Below, piece by piece: positions 44,601 to 56,693 of a stretch of DNA of 64,000 nucleotides; the first letter of the stretch is position 1, and each line of letters starts with the position of its first letter. The position numbers and the translations under genes are program-made. The notes beneath the pieces were generated by a model that was not told where the DNA came from, did not search any database, and was given only the letters and a program-made list of their open reading frames with translations. The DNA is from Anabas testudineus (lineage: Eukaryota > Chordata > Actinopteri > Anabantiformes > Anabantidae), in assembly GCF_900324465.2 (NCBI RefSeq), contig NC_046620.1, forward strand, positions 10,541,336-10,605,335, in the 5' to 3' direction.

Positions 44601-47011
44601 GAGCTCAATAAAGTAACTAACAGGGATCCACTCATGAAGTTAAGATTATATATTCAATACAGACACTGCCCCCAAAACATCATACACATTTTCTCTATAT
44701 AAAATAATGTCTCCTTCATTTTCCTTTGACTAAAGCTGCAGAAGCAGCAATCCTATCTGAGTGGAGCTGCGTTAAGATGGCCGTTTTAATCCAGTGTGGA
44801 ATCAGTGCAGTTGTTTTTGAATCAGAGTAGTCAGTGACAGAAGCTGTGGCATTGCAGAAGCAGCTATGATGATGATAGCTGCTGGAGGGGCAGCACTGGA
44901 AATACACATGCACTCTGATTTGTTGTCTATGCTCTGGAGCCTACTCAGCCATGTCTGTGCTGAGAGCAGCATTTTGAGGAAAGAAGTGATGATTAGAAAG
45001 GAGACGTGATGTTAGAGCTACAGAAAACACACGAGGATACAGAATGTGGACATGCTGTCAGTTTTAGCTGTCAGAAATAGAAGATACATCATAAACATAT
45101 TACTGATTGATTATGTCTGGGAGTTATGTAGTGGCAGGGTGGACCATGCACTTTGCAATTAATTTGACAAGCTCAGTGAAATAATGTGTGAAACTACCAA
45201 TTATGTGTTCATGAAGAATCTCAAAAAACAGCAACAGAACTTTCTCAGTCGATTGTTAGGGACACATCTTAAATGGGTGGATTGAACCTTAGGATTCCAT
45301 TCACTGTCATTACCAATTAATCACAAAAGGTTTGTCTAAAGATAACCAGTGTACACAGTACAGTGACAAATCAGAGACATAAACAGTACATCCTTGCTTT
45401 GGAAAGCATTTTTGCTTGAAAAATGACTCAAATTATTATTACAACAGGGGCAGATTAATTACTGATTAATTCAGCTGTAGTTTCTTACTGTCAGTTTTCA
45501 TGGAAAATAGCAAACGTCTTCCTTAAGGACATTTAACATATCCTGTAATTCCAATAGACAATGCCACATCTGGCACGTAACTATCGAAGGGATTAGCTGC
45601 ACTCACTTGCATCGTCCATGACATCAATGTCAGTGCCCAGCTCAGAGCTGGTAAGGTGGTAGCGGTACTGAACTGGGTCATTGAGAGCCGACAACAAGAT
45701 GAGTAAGACCACTGCATTGATGAGCTGTGAGGGAATGAAAATCAATATTAATGTCAGATGTCACACTAGAGTCATGCATTTTGACAGCTGTGACATTTTA
45801 GACTTAATGGATCTGAAGAGTATATTTAAGTCATAATATTTGTGACTTTTTCTTAGTGTTATACAGTATAAAAATGAAAATATAAACTAAGGGGAGTTGC
45901 AGAAATAGGGTTTTCAATATATATACTATTTAAGGCTTGATAAAGGTTAATCACTGAGTGGATTTAATAGAGAAAACTCTAATGAAGCATCATAATGTGT
46001 TAATTAAGGCCATAGCTAATGGGTATTTCCAGTAATTTAATTTATGATTCATTTATTTGATTGCTTGTATAGTCTGTGTTTAGAAAATAATGAATATATA
46101 TACTATATACTGGCTCACAAAGCCCAAAGGCACACGGTTTCTTGTTTTTATCAAAACCTCTGATCAAATTGTAGAAAATTGTTGTGGATTAATTTCATTT
46201 TGATCCTAACTGAGGAATTAACTAATGGGGTCAAATCTAATGTTGATTCAGGGTCAGTGATCCAACCAGTATGACTATACAAAAAAAAAAAAATACTAAA
46301 AGTTATAGATCACAGTTTAGTTTTCTCCTCCTACTGTCAGAACATTTTATTAATGGAGGTATTTGTTGTTACTGCCTTTAATCTACAACATGGTTGACTG
46401 ATAGTAAAAGAGATGGAGGCTAACGATAAAGCTCTGGGATTTACAAGGCTTACTGAACTATGTTTAAAACTTCAGGTTATCCTGAGGGTTATAACACAAG
46501 AAAAGTCGATTTAAAAGTCGATTTAACCCCACAGGTCTGGTTTAAATCCAATGTGTTGGACTAGGAAGAACAAAAAAAAGTAACGCTAGCTGCCTTGTTA
46601 ATACGTTTAGTTATACCTACTTTACAATGTGATTAAAATATATCAGGATAGTCCAAAAGAAGGCTTGAATGGCAAAGTAGGAGACAAATAGCTAAGCAAA
46701 CCTTTCCTTGTTATTTTTATTCAACGTTTTAACCAAGGTTTTCCCCAAAATGGCAAATCAAACATGAGCTCCACAAAAAGCGGCAGCTAGCTAATGTAAC
46801 TTAGCTTAAAACTCAACCGCACTTGACGCTAAATCAGACATTTCGTCGTCATATTAAACGTTTTTCGAGGCACATGTAAAGATATATGTTCCTGGCTCGT
46901 ATGACAAACATGACTTACCATGTACCATATCCCCAGGATGATGGTGCCCGTCCGGACATGGCAGCACAGGCAGCAGCTCGTCGAGTACCACCGGTCCCAC
47001 GGCGAAATCAT
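38634..47011 (-). CDS. laptm4b: Lysosomal-associated transmembrane protein 4B
   Basis: Four-pass late-endosome/lysosome protein that binds NEDD4-family ligases and affects ceramide and amino-acid handling. Minus-strand exons: 47011-46919, 45724-45607, 44308-44235, 44151-44029, 43679-43581, 41516-41421 and 38708-38634; 678 nt, 225 residues (human short form 226). Seen: [13 protein letters not shown] near residue 15, membrane segments around [39 protein letters not shown] and [14 protein letters not shown], the loop [11 protein letters not shown], and C-terminal LPPY and PPQY motifs for WW-domain binding. The start [10 protein letters not shown] corresponds to the short mammalian form; no long N-terminal extension is visible. 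Size and position next to mtdh favour 4B over 4A. Confidence 0.96.
39236..39445. repeat. GA-rich low-complexity patches
   Basis: Two purine (GA/GGGA) runs, at 39244-39262 and 39406-39441, lie in a laptm4b intron. Apparent open frames here (for example the Ser/Leu-rich minus frame) are products of this bias. Confidence 0.7.
41089..41120 (+). repeat. Short repeat end in laptm4b intron
   Basis: The phrase CACAACATTAAAACCACC, preceded by ACTGATCAAC, matches the start of a common fish dispersed repeat. Nothing recognisable continues downstream. Pattern match from memory only. Confidence 0.35.
43888..43940 (+). repeat. V-SINE/LINE-type 3' tail, copy 1
   Basis: TTGTAAGTTGCTTTGGATAA, then AAAGTGTCAGCCAAATGACT, is the conserved tail of fish V-SINE-like retroposons. 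It lies in a laptm4b intron. The 5' part of the element is not recognisable. Confidence 0.6.
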
Positions 47012-49610
47012 CTTTTCTGTTTGTATCCTGCTCTTAATTTGAAGCTATTTCATGAATGCTGTCGATAATGAATGAGTGGAGGCTACACTGTCCTCTCTCT
47101 TCCCCCCCCCCCTCCCCAAACGTAAAGTTGGTGCTGTTGATGGTGCTAGGACCGCCGCATCCAGCGTATGTTGGCAACGACGTTCGCCCGTTTCCGCGAG
47201 TGGAGTCCGGGCGAACGCGGCGCCGTTGATCTGGTTCATCCCGGAGTCACATGACCACCGGGGGATTTGACCGGGACATGTGGGGCGGATGCTGATGGAG
47301 ACAAGACGGTTTCACGGTCGTGTTTCAGCGTGGCACGATGCTTTTTGGAGGAGTGTGGGTCATCAGTGAACTCATGAGTTCAGTGTATTTAAGTGTCTTA
47401 AATACACTTTAGCAGTCACTTCACCTGGAAGATTAAATCACCCACCGGGCCCTGACGTCCTGGTGGGTGATAATATGCAATGTGCATCTCAGTTTTTGTG
47501 ATAAATCATGAAACCTGTCCTTCAGACAGGCCCTGGGAAAATAGTAGCTTTAAGACATGAATTATTAGGGCTAATATTATGCTTTCAGCATTTATATTGT
47601 AACATGAATTTGTTAGAAAAATCCAGCTATTGTTTGTGCATAAGGGAGAATGAGGAGTTAATGCAGACTCCAGGGGCCCCTCGCAAGTTAATGTGCTTGT
47701 TAATGTCTCATTAAACACCTTCTTAAATTAGACATGTTGCCCAAGTGGTATCAAGATTGTTTCTTAACAGCCGATGATTCACATGGAGGCTTTTTGTGAT
47801 CATTTCACATAGCATTGGTCTCTTCAAGAAATCCCTTAAAACTAAATAAATGCCTAAGTATCGACACGTTTCATTTTATTCAAGGGTTTTAACAAGAAAC
47901 CAGTTTTCGTCTCATGTCAGTTTATGTGCGTCTGTGCAAACACCCTGGACCAAGCCTGACAGATGGGCCACTGACTGCAGCTCTAAGCTCTGGTGGGTGG
48001 ACTGCATCATCGTTTCATTAGGGGATTTTCCTCTCCTGCCGCTGACTTAAAACTGACCAGACTGCCACCACCTTCAATGGCGAAACACGATTTGAAGAGG
48101 AAATTTCCAACTGATGATCCATTTTTAACAGTCTTAAAGATTTTCCATACAACTGTTTGAATTATTAAACAGTATTTGTGGAAGTGTATAGAGGACTCTG
48201 ACATAATGCCCGGAAATACAAATCCTTATAATCCTGTTTCTCAGACTTACTGGGGAACAATACAATCCCCACTCAGGAGAGCACATATATTAGTTTGGCT
48301 GTATAATGCTGTCAGATTCTACTGACTTATTTCTAGATGAGACTAGTTGAAGGCAGTATTGTCTTGTATTATTATATATTGCTATCAAATGCACAAACGA
48401 CATGGTTTTCTCCATTAATATGTCATAAAATGTGATCTGATCTTCATCTAAGTCAAGATGAACAAATATAATGTGCCTAAAATAATGTCAGTCAATGTAG
48501 CTCTAGACCTCACCTCCAAATTAGTAATGCTAACACCTGACTCCAATTAGCTTTTTGAGGTCATCATTCAAAGAGTTCACCTAGTTTTTCCACTCGCACT
48601 GTGAGGTTTGTCTGGTTTTTGTTAATGAAGACATGAAAAAAACGTAATTAGTTATGTGTTATTATTTTAGGCACATTAGATTTGTTAATACTCTTGACTT
48701 AGATGAAGATCAGATCACATTTTGTGACAAATTAATGCAGAAAAACATGAAATTCCAAAGGCTTCATATACTTTTTCTTGCCTCTGCAAGTATTGAAGGC
48801 AAACCACCAGCGGGGAACAAAGAAAGAAAACCAAACAAAAATAAAACGGTGATATCCCTCTGAAGTGAAGTTGAATGGACAGGGAGCCAGAGACTGAGAG
48901 AGATTAAAAGCCGGTAAATCCTAAATGAACCGTGCGGTAAGGGATGGAGAGAGAGATGCAGCGAAGGAGGTCAGGCACTGTAAGCGTGCCACGAGACTGG
49001 CTCACCACATTGACTATGACGGCTGTTTGACCTCAGGAGCGTCACTGCAACAAGGGCCGGTCACAGGACTGGCTGCTGACACAGATTTGTATCAAACTCC
49101 ATATAGTGACTCTTTGTGGTATTAATAACAGATTTGGGGTTAGTTTGACAAAAAAATAAAAAACAGCATGCCAGGTGACAGGGAGAGATCACTATTGTTT
49201 GTATGGAGTTCTAGTTCAAACTCTACTACCTTTTTGGCACAAATACATGAGTAAGAGGTAAAAGAAGCTGTGCTTCTTCAGAATAACCAATCTATTAAAA
49301 TATAGCTTCTCCATGGAGCTGTGGACATTAAGACTTAACATGATTTTTCCAATTAGCTCTAAAGCTCTTCTCATAAAACCTCTTTAATTAATATATCTTT
49401 AGGTTATTTTCATTTGGAAGTATTAACAACTCTTCAGTGACCACTGAAGCCAATACCGCATTTAAAACGGCTTTTTGTCATTTTTAATAATATGACTCTA
49501 AACCTCTCTTCCAAGCAAAACAATAACACCTGGGGTTACTGCCAAGCTTTGTTCCTTAGTAAAAGAAAATAATAAAAAGTAACAAGTCCGTAACAAGGTG
49601 ATATCAAGCA
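47012..49610. other. laptm4b upstream region and gap to mtdh
   Basis: The first 270 bases upstream of laptm4b are GC- and CpG-rich (for example 47140-47230) and probably form its promoter; a C-run lies at 47104-47115. The remainder is AT-rich, without exons, and holds the MITE copy at 48401-48749. The open + frames near 47850-49125 show no family resemblance. Confidence 0.5.
48401..48749. mobile_element. Palindromic MITE, copy B
   Basis: Left arm 48401-48486 and right arm 48749-48661 (reverse) form an inverted repeat of about 85 bases with high identity, centred on ATGTGATCTGATCTTCATCT and ending in CCTAAAATAAT. The loop between them is about 170 bases and has no coding capacity. It is an intact-looking foldback element related to copy A at 24399-24635. 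Family name not known to me. Confidence 0.75.
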
Positions 49611-49617
49611 TTTCTGA

Positions 49618-51906
49618 TTTATTTATCATCTTTACCAAACAAACATAGAAATATCATTTGTATCTCCTCAATAAACAAAATCATTCACAAAAACAATTTC
49701 AAAGACACAAGTATATAAATACATTGATTGAATCATCCTAATCGTCAGTAAAAATTAAGAAGGGTACCTGAAGCCACAGCGACAGAGAGTTTGTTCTTTG
49801 AGGTCTACCAACAATTACGCACCACCACCTCAACGCACTAAGGCTCTTTGCCTATCAACACACTTGTGTTAAAAATCCACTAGCTCGGACGCCACAGAAA
49901 AGCTGCAATATGTCTCCTTAGAAAAGCTGTAATAGTATATATACACTCAGTGGTACTCCAGGACGGTTAAAGCAGGATATCATTCATTTAATTTCCATGT
50001 ACATAAAAACTATTATCAAAGTCATGCAAAATGAAATTAATTCTGACATCAAAACTGGATGGAAGCTATAAAAAAGGATGCTGATCCACTTTCAATACAT
50101 CTACAATTTAAGGCAATAGAATTAAATTCCATTTTTTATATATGTTTTGTGTCTTGTTAAAAACCAACTCTGATGTGGAATTAAAGCTGCTCCATTTCAT
50201 TCTCAGTGTATGTCTTCAAGCTCAATTTACATCAAAACCCCACCCCCAAATCATAAATCCAGGAAGTCAGGTACAAAAACAAAAAGTTACATTTCAGATT
50301 CCGCAAAAAGATATTAACGTCTACATGAACTCAATACAGCCTTTTGCACAGTGCAATCAGAGAACTGGAAAAAGCCCTTACAATCTGTACATATGGCGTG
50401 GCTTTTTCTAGAACAAAAACTGGAACAAAGTGTTGTTTAAAAAGAAAAAACAGTGCAGAAAGGAAGTCATGAAGTCATTAAGTGTCTGGAAAAACCAACA
50501 CAGTCAAGCAATTACAGACAGAGACTAAATAATAAAGGCAGAGGGACAGTGCTTCTAGTGCTACTGCTTTATGGGATAATCTATCTGCTAACCTCACATT
50601 ACAGTGCCTCCTGGTGGCTAATATGAGTTACTCAGACGTCTACAAAGCAGTTCCAGGTTAGTTCACAATGTTCAAATTTTAAATTTAGTGCTGTGGTTGA
50701 GACGATCAGGACCAGATTTTGTCCACAGCTGATGAATCGGTAACCTATCAGCTATCTGTGTGCTCCAAACTTCCACAGCTTCAATAAAATATTGTGCCTT
50801 TCCATTGTACCCCCTTTAACTATAAAGTGGTATATTTAACCATATTTTAGTACAACAGTAGGTGGAACATACCATCACATGGATGTACAGTGAAAAGGTG
50901 GACTATGTTTCAGTAGGAGAGGAAAGGTTTGTATGGCCAAGATACTTTTTTTTCTGCTGTAAGACAATGCCAATTGTTCATAACTACACAGCCTACAGGC
51001 AGCAGTAGTGGCTGTTAGTGGGAGTAGTTAGTACTTAGATTCTGGGGAATTTAATTTGTATAGAGAAAGGGTTTTAGATTACTGTGATCATTTCTCTTGT
51101 TCATATTTGTTGTTTAGTAAAGTCACTGCACTTCAATCGCCGTAAATTTGTGTGTCACAGCTCAGCAAGAAATGACTGAGAAATACAGATAGACGGGGGA
51201 CTTTGTACTAGAATACAGTTACTCTGGAAATGACTAAACACATCACTCACACAGACTTCAGTAAAACTTTAGAATGCACCGTTTCACAAAAGAGAGAAGG
51301 ATGAGCACAGTGACCATTAACCTTTCCAATATACATATGCCATGAACGTGTTGTATTAAAAGTAAACTTGAAAAGAATATCTGCACCACTCCTCTAAACA
51401 TATTCGTGACCACTATTTTCATACAGCTGGTACTCACACATTTCAGTAATTGATATGAGGACAGCAGCAAGGCAAACAAAACAAAGTGCAACATCCTGGG
51501 GTGATAAACATTTGTTTCTCTTGTATGACAAAATTAAATTTTTAAGATTCATAGATTTTTAGGTTAACAATTAAACCCACTCTCTGAAGAAAAAAACAAA
51601 AAAATTTGATGCTATTAATAAACAATTACATAGACATGTACCTCCACTGCAAGTCAGCCTGTCCTGAGACTCCACTTCGAGTGCAGTGTAGCAAATAGTG
51701 CAAATTATTTAAGATTTCAGTCCATAGGACTACATTTCATCACTATATTGAGACAAGCAGATGACATCCCCTGCTTGTTTTCTTTTTGTTGCGGTAACTG
51801 ATTAACTGTTAATGTACCTCAGAAAGAAATTCTGTACCTGGTAATTATTGCATGTGACACATTTGACAATCATTTGCATATGCTTGTTTGGACCTGTGAT
51901 GTGATT
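49618..51906 (-). other. mtdh: mtdh 3' UTR
   Basis: About 2.3 kb of AT-rich non-coding sequence after the mtdh stop, ending at AATAAA on the minus strand (49623-49618). No exons or repeats recognised. Confidence 0.55.
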
Positions 51907-54900
51907 TCACGTTTCCCTTCTAACTTTTTTCTTCTCGGAGGGCTTTGGAGGCTCCACAATCTGCTCAGACTCTGAAAGTAGATCACAAAGTAAAAGGAAA
52001 AATTTTTATTTTTTTTAACTCTCTGTTTAAATGTATTGGACACAAAAACAGCCTGTGTTACAAAGAAATTTATAGAAAAGTAGAAAGCGTGCATAAACAT
52101 GATGAGAAGTACTTCTTGTACTGCTAACGTTATACATTTACTTTCTGTGTGAATTTTTTTTTCTGGAGTAATCACAGTGTAAGAGCTGCTTAAACCTACT
52201 CTGAGGTGAGGATATGCTGGGATTCTGCTTTTTGGAAGCCAGCGCAGGAAGCTCTTGGGGTTTGGGCACTGCATTGACCAGGAGTGCAGGGCTTTCCATC
52301 TATTATCAAATATGTGAAAATGGCAATGAGATAGGGAAAACGGAGAAACTTCGTTTGATGTGAATATAAACAAAATATGACTATTTGAGTAAAACGTTAC
52401 TCTGACACTCTGACACTTTTTCTTGCCTGAGCCTCAGCTGCAGCCTCCTCTTCAGTTTTCTTCTTCTTTTTTCTCTTCTTCTTGGATTTGGCTGCTCCCT
52501 CAGAAGGATCCTCTGGGTCCTTCTCATCCACTGATGGCTGCCATAACAAAAACAGACACATCAAGTTCAAATAAGGAACACCCCAAAATGTTGAATAACT
52601 AAATCTTATTTCACATTATAAGATCATGCCTTTAGATACATACTATAAATAGACTTATGAAAGCTGCTGAGATAAAACAAGACCTTGTTGGGCACAGGCT
52701 GTTCCTTTGGCTTCGGCAGAGGGCCTGGCGATATCAACACAGGAGACTCTTCATAGTTTCCCCAGTGCTCTGTTGGGGCATTCCAGTCAGAGCCGGGGTC
52801 CACTGCTGCCAGTCCATCTACAAAATTCATATCAACCAGACAGAAGTTAGAAACAGAAAAATACTACTCATCTCTTTTCAGTTTACATTTACATTTAGTC
52901 ATTTAGCAGACGCTTTTATCCAGAGCAACTTACAAGTGAGGAACAAGGAAAGCAAACAAAATCTCAAAGTCAAGAACATACAACATCAAAGCAAAGTGCT
53001 ATCAAAAAAGTGTTTCTGTTTCAAGAGATGTGATTTCAGTTAAGCTGCTGCTGTTTAGTAAAGTGTGGCACGTGGGATGGGCGTCTGAAACACTTACTGA
53101 ATCCAGACCATTCATCATCAGCGTCAGGCGGGTTTGTCCACTGTAGCTCAACTGAATTGGATATTTGTTCTATGAGATAGAGAAGGTAGGAAGAAACATT
53201 TAAAAAATGCTAAATTACTTTAATATTTAATTAAAAGCACTGTAAACCTCTTAAACTTAAAAACTACAGTCTGAATAAGGATGACGTGATTAATCTGAGC
53301 TTTAATCATAGTACCAACCTTTGTTGTTAAGTCCCAGAATGGACAAGGTCACAGGGTTGAGGTCAGTCTTTGTCCGACCATCAATGCCACTCCATGCTGT
53401 TGATGAGAACACACAAACTGTGTTTTCTTCTTTTTATTGGTCACTAAACTGCAGTTGATATAATTGGTCACAATAATTCCTCATCTCCCGATGCAAGTGA
53501 ATGTTGGTTCTACGCCACTCTGGAACCAGTTTCTCCAGCTAAGTGCCTAGTTCGTTGGCAAATGTAAAGAACTGGTGTGTAATTAACCAGCATTAGAAAT
53601 GACTAGTTGGAAAAAGGGTGTATTTGTAAAGCAAAGTTCACTTTATATGGAAGTGACTTCAAACACCTTTAAAGTCAACTCTTACATTTCAGTCAACGTT
53701 TAATTTCAAATAAAATGTATATAATAGAGGCAAAAGAATTGAAAAGCTTATTTTCATATGTGCTATTACTAGTATAGTTGTTGCAAGCTGAGGTGGTACC
53801 TTGTGTCTCCCGTCCCCAACGCTGGGGTTCCGCTGGGGCCCTGTAACGTGGAGCTGTTGAGATCGTACTCCACTTGACTCCCTCCATAGTACCCATTTGA
53901 CCAGAAAGCTTCAATGAAGTGTCAGCCCATCCTCCACCGTTGACTGAGGACTCCTCTCTCCAGCCAGAGGGCACTAAGGAGGCAGACAGGCAACCTTTGT
54001 TAGTCAAGGTTGGTCAGGATTTTTGTTTAATAAAAGTCTGTCTATTGAAAGTTTTGGTGTTTATGACATTAACTCTAAAAACACAAAATAATGAAGGCAG
54101 TCAGAAAAGGGGGAAATTAATACATTCAAAGACAGAAAAATCCATGCATCAGCTCTGTATTTACCAGCTCCACTGGCTGCATCCCCCTTTGCACTGGGTC
54201 TTGCATGGTGGGACTCTAAAACAATATGTGTAGGAAAAACCATGTATGAGCGTTTCCAAAAATAGGATAAATACACACTAATGCTGCTAAGATTACCTAT
54301 TATACATTCCCATCACATTTTAATGAAAGTCACAAAACATTTGACTTCTCTAACCTTGAATACAACACAAAGTCCTTATATTCCAACATCTTTTTAGATA
54401 AATACCATTGTTTCCTCTGTGTCTCTTAGTACTGGTAGGTGCTGTGGCAACAGCTGCTGTCACATGGGCTTTTGGGGCCTCAACACTTCCAGGGCTACCA
54501 GAGTCCTCAGGGCCCTTGTCCTTCCTACGCTGTTGCCTCTTCTCTCTGTTACTGACTTTGGTCTCCCATGCACCTAGTGGACATACACACAAACACACAA
54601 AGTGAATGATTGGTTGGTAATAATAAATGTACTGCAGTTTATTATTTGATTAGGGTGGTGGCTAAGATGTAACAAGTGAGGCTAACCAAAACTGATGGGA
54701 TATAATAGGTTGTAAATTTTGATAATGTGAGGAATTTGTTGTGGGTAGAACTAAAACGTCAGTTAGAAAATGAGAAGTTATGAAATTTCCCCTACAACTG
54801 TTGATTCTTACCTTCATCGTGTTCCTTCCCATCATTATTAGACACATGCTGCACTGGTTTCCCATCGATCTTGTTTTTCTTCTTGTTCTTTTTCGCCTGA

Positions 54901-56137
54901 ACTGGAGGATGTACCTCATGCACCTATTGTGAGACAGAAATAGAAGTTACATGGAGGGAAAGTATGGCGGGTAACAAACAGTGACTTAAGCAAAATAGTG
55001 GCTGCTCTGCCTACAAACAACCACCAACAGTTTCGGGTCCTCTTGGACGCAGCTGCACAAACGTACCTTCTCAGTTTTGATCTGTGGGGACAGCTTAGAA
55101 ACCGCCTCCGTCACTTTAACTTCCTCCTGAGACACAGTCACAGGTTGGCCATTTGAGTGGGTGTTCTGGGCAAAAGAAAGGAGCAAGTTAAGCAGCCTGT
55201 GGTGGATGATCCAGTAATACAGCAAACAATCTAGCGGGCTGTTAGTGTTAATATCTATGCTGATTTGTATTATGCTCCACATATGCATTCCCATGAAGCC
55301 CATACATAAACCTTGTGCTTTTAAACCATTACATTCCTAATTAGTTGGAGGACTGAATACTTTACACATCATAAATGTGACACGCTTTAACTTCCTAACT
55401 AGCATTAAATATCATGTTAAGCTATGCATACTGCTAGATAGCAGCCTTTTCCCAACAAGGCACTGTGATTCACTGTAGCATTAGCTAACTGGTTTATTTT
55501 AATCATTCTCAAATGGGGCACATAGAAAGCTTAATTTATGTTGAGCCAACAGCAGCGCTAACATGAAGGCTAGCCCATGCTGTGTTTAACAGTCAGGTTA
55601 GCTAGCTAATCTGAACTGTGCGAGGGTTGTTGCTAAAACCACAGCGGGGCGACGTGTAGAAGTTAAGCTAACAGTTAGCCAACTGGACAAACACTTGTAT
55701 TTAGCTTCAGTTGTTTACAGAAACACAAATGAAGACACTTGTTTTGACTGACCCATCGTAATTCGACAGCTTGTTGACGCTGCCTACGGTACCTTGACAG
55801 TTTTCTTTTTGTTTCTCTTCTTCTGCTCTTCTGGTTTGGCAGCTTTAGCAAAACTGGCCTTGACGGGCTCTCCGCTGCGGTGGGTGACCGGGGATCCCCG
55901 CTTTTTCCCGACAAACGCGCCGCCACACACCGCGGCCCAGGACAAGCCCAGCACCAGCAGCAGACCCACCGCGGCCGTGCACAGGATGACCCACGTCGGG
56001 TACAGCTCGGGCTTCAGACCTAAATCCAGCCCGAACTGAGCACGGACGTAACCTTGCCCCGAAGACAGAAGCTCCTTGAAACGGCTGGAAAGCAGCTCGG
56101 CTTTTTCCAGCGCAAAACCCTGCAGGTCCCCAGCCAT
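51907..56137 (-). CDS. mtdh: Metadherin (LYRIC/AEG-1)
   Basis: ER/nuclear scaffold that binds the nuclease SND1. Twelve minus-strand exons: 56137-55793, 55165-55067, 54923-54812, 54573-54406, 54215-54165, 53973-53800, 53396-53319, 53169-53098, 52817-52684, 52537-52409, 52299-52200 and 51971-51907; 508 residues (human 582). Seen: N-terminal GLDLGLKPELYPTW, a single membrane helix (about 50-70), Lys-rich patches, AWETKVSNREKRQQR, VNGGGWAD, and the SND1-binding core DDEWSGF...SDWNAPTEHWGN with both key Trp kept. The end KKKVRRET matches the human end KKKARRET. An upstream in-frame ATG at 56158 would add seven residues; I chose 56137 because MAGDLQ aligns better. Two donors (GTCTTG after exon 9, GTGTCA after exon 10) are weak, so those junctions are less sure. 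Confidence 0.93.
52883..52945 (-). repeat. V-SINE/LINE-type 3' tail, copy 2
   Basis: On the + strand ACATTTAGTCATTTAGCAGA, CGCTTTTATC and AACTTACAAGTGAG appear: the same conserved fish retroposon tail as at 43888-43940, in reverse. It lies in an mtdh intron. Confidence 0.7.
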
Positions 56138-56260
56138 CTTCCTAAATAGCGAAATCACTAACGTTAGCTAACTGTTAGCTACCATTGCCAGCATCCGTAT
56201 GCTAAACCACGGAGGAGTGGCTAATCTAATCTGACTGCTGGACAAATCTCAGTAAAACTA
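56138..56260 (-). promoter_or_regulatory. Candidate mtdh promoter region
   Basis: The rrm2b poly(A) signal (about 56600) and the mtdh start (56137) lie less than 0.5 kb apart on the same strand, so the mtdh promoter must be compact. The mtdh first exon just inside the gene (55850-56100) is strongly CpG-rich. No specific element is recognised. Confidence 0.35.
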
Positions 56261-56693
56261 CAGCACATGCAGTATTTATACTTCTTTATTCGAGCCGTCT
56301 GAAAGTCACTGCTATCAGCTACAATCAGGAACTTGGTGATACACAATTATTGTACCTCACTTTCAGTTTACATTTATGTACATAAAAACAGTTCAACCAT
56401 AAAAACAAGCACCTAGAACAGCAGATTCAATAAATTATATTCTCATATGTACCATGTTTAAGTGTCAATGAGTTAAAAACCTCTGTCCTTTATGTATTTA
56501 AATAAGTTGTTGTAATGTGTCATGGTGAAAAATGTCATTTAACAGAGCCTCATCCTACAGACTCTATTTAATAATGTGATGGTAATGTAACAATTTTATT
56601 AGATGGCAATTTGTTTTATTGCCAGCAACTGTATAAACAAAATAAATAAATAGGTTTAGTTTAAAAAATATTAAAACAAATATCATCTCTGTT

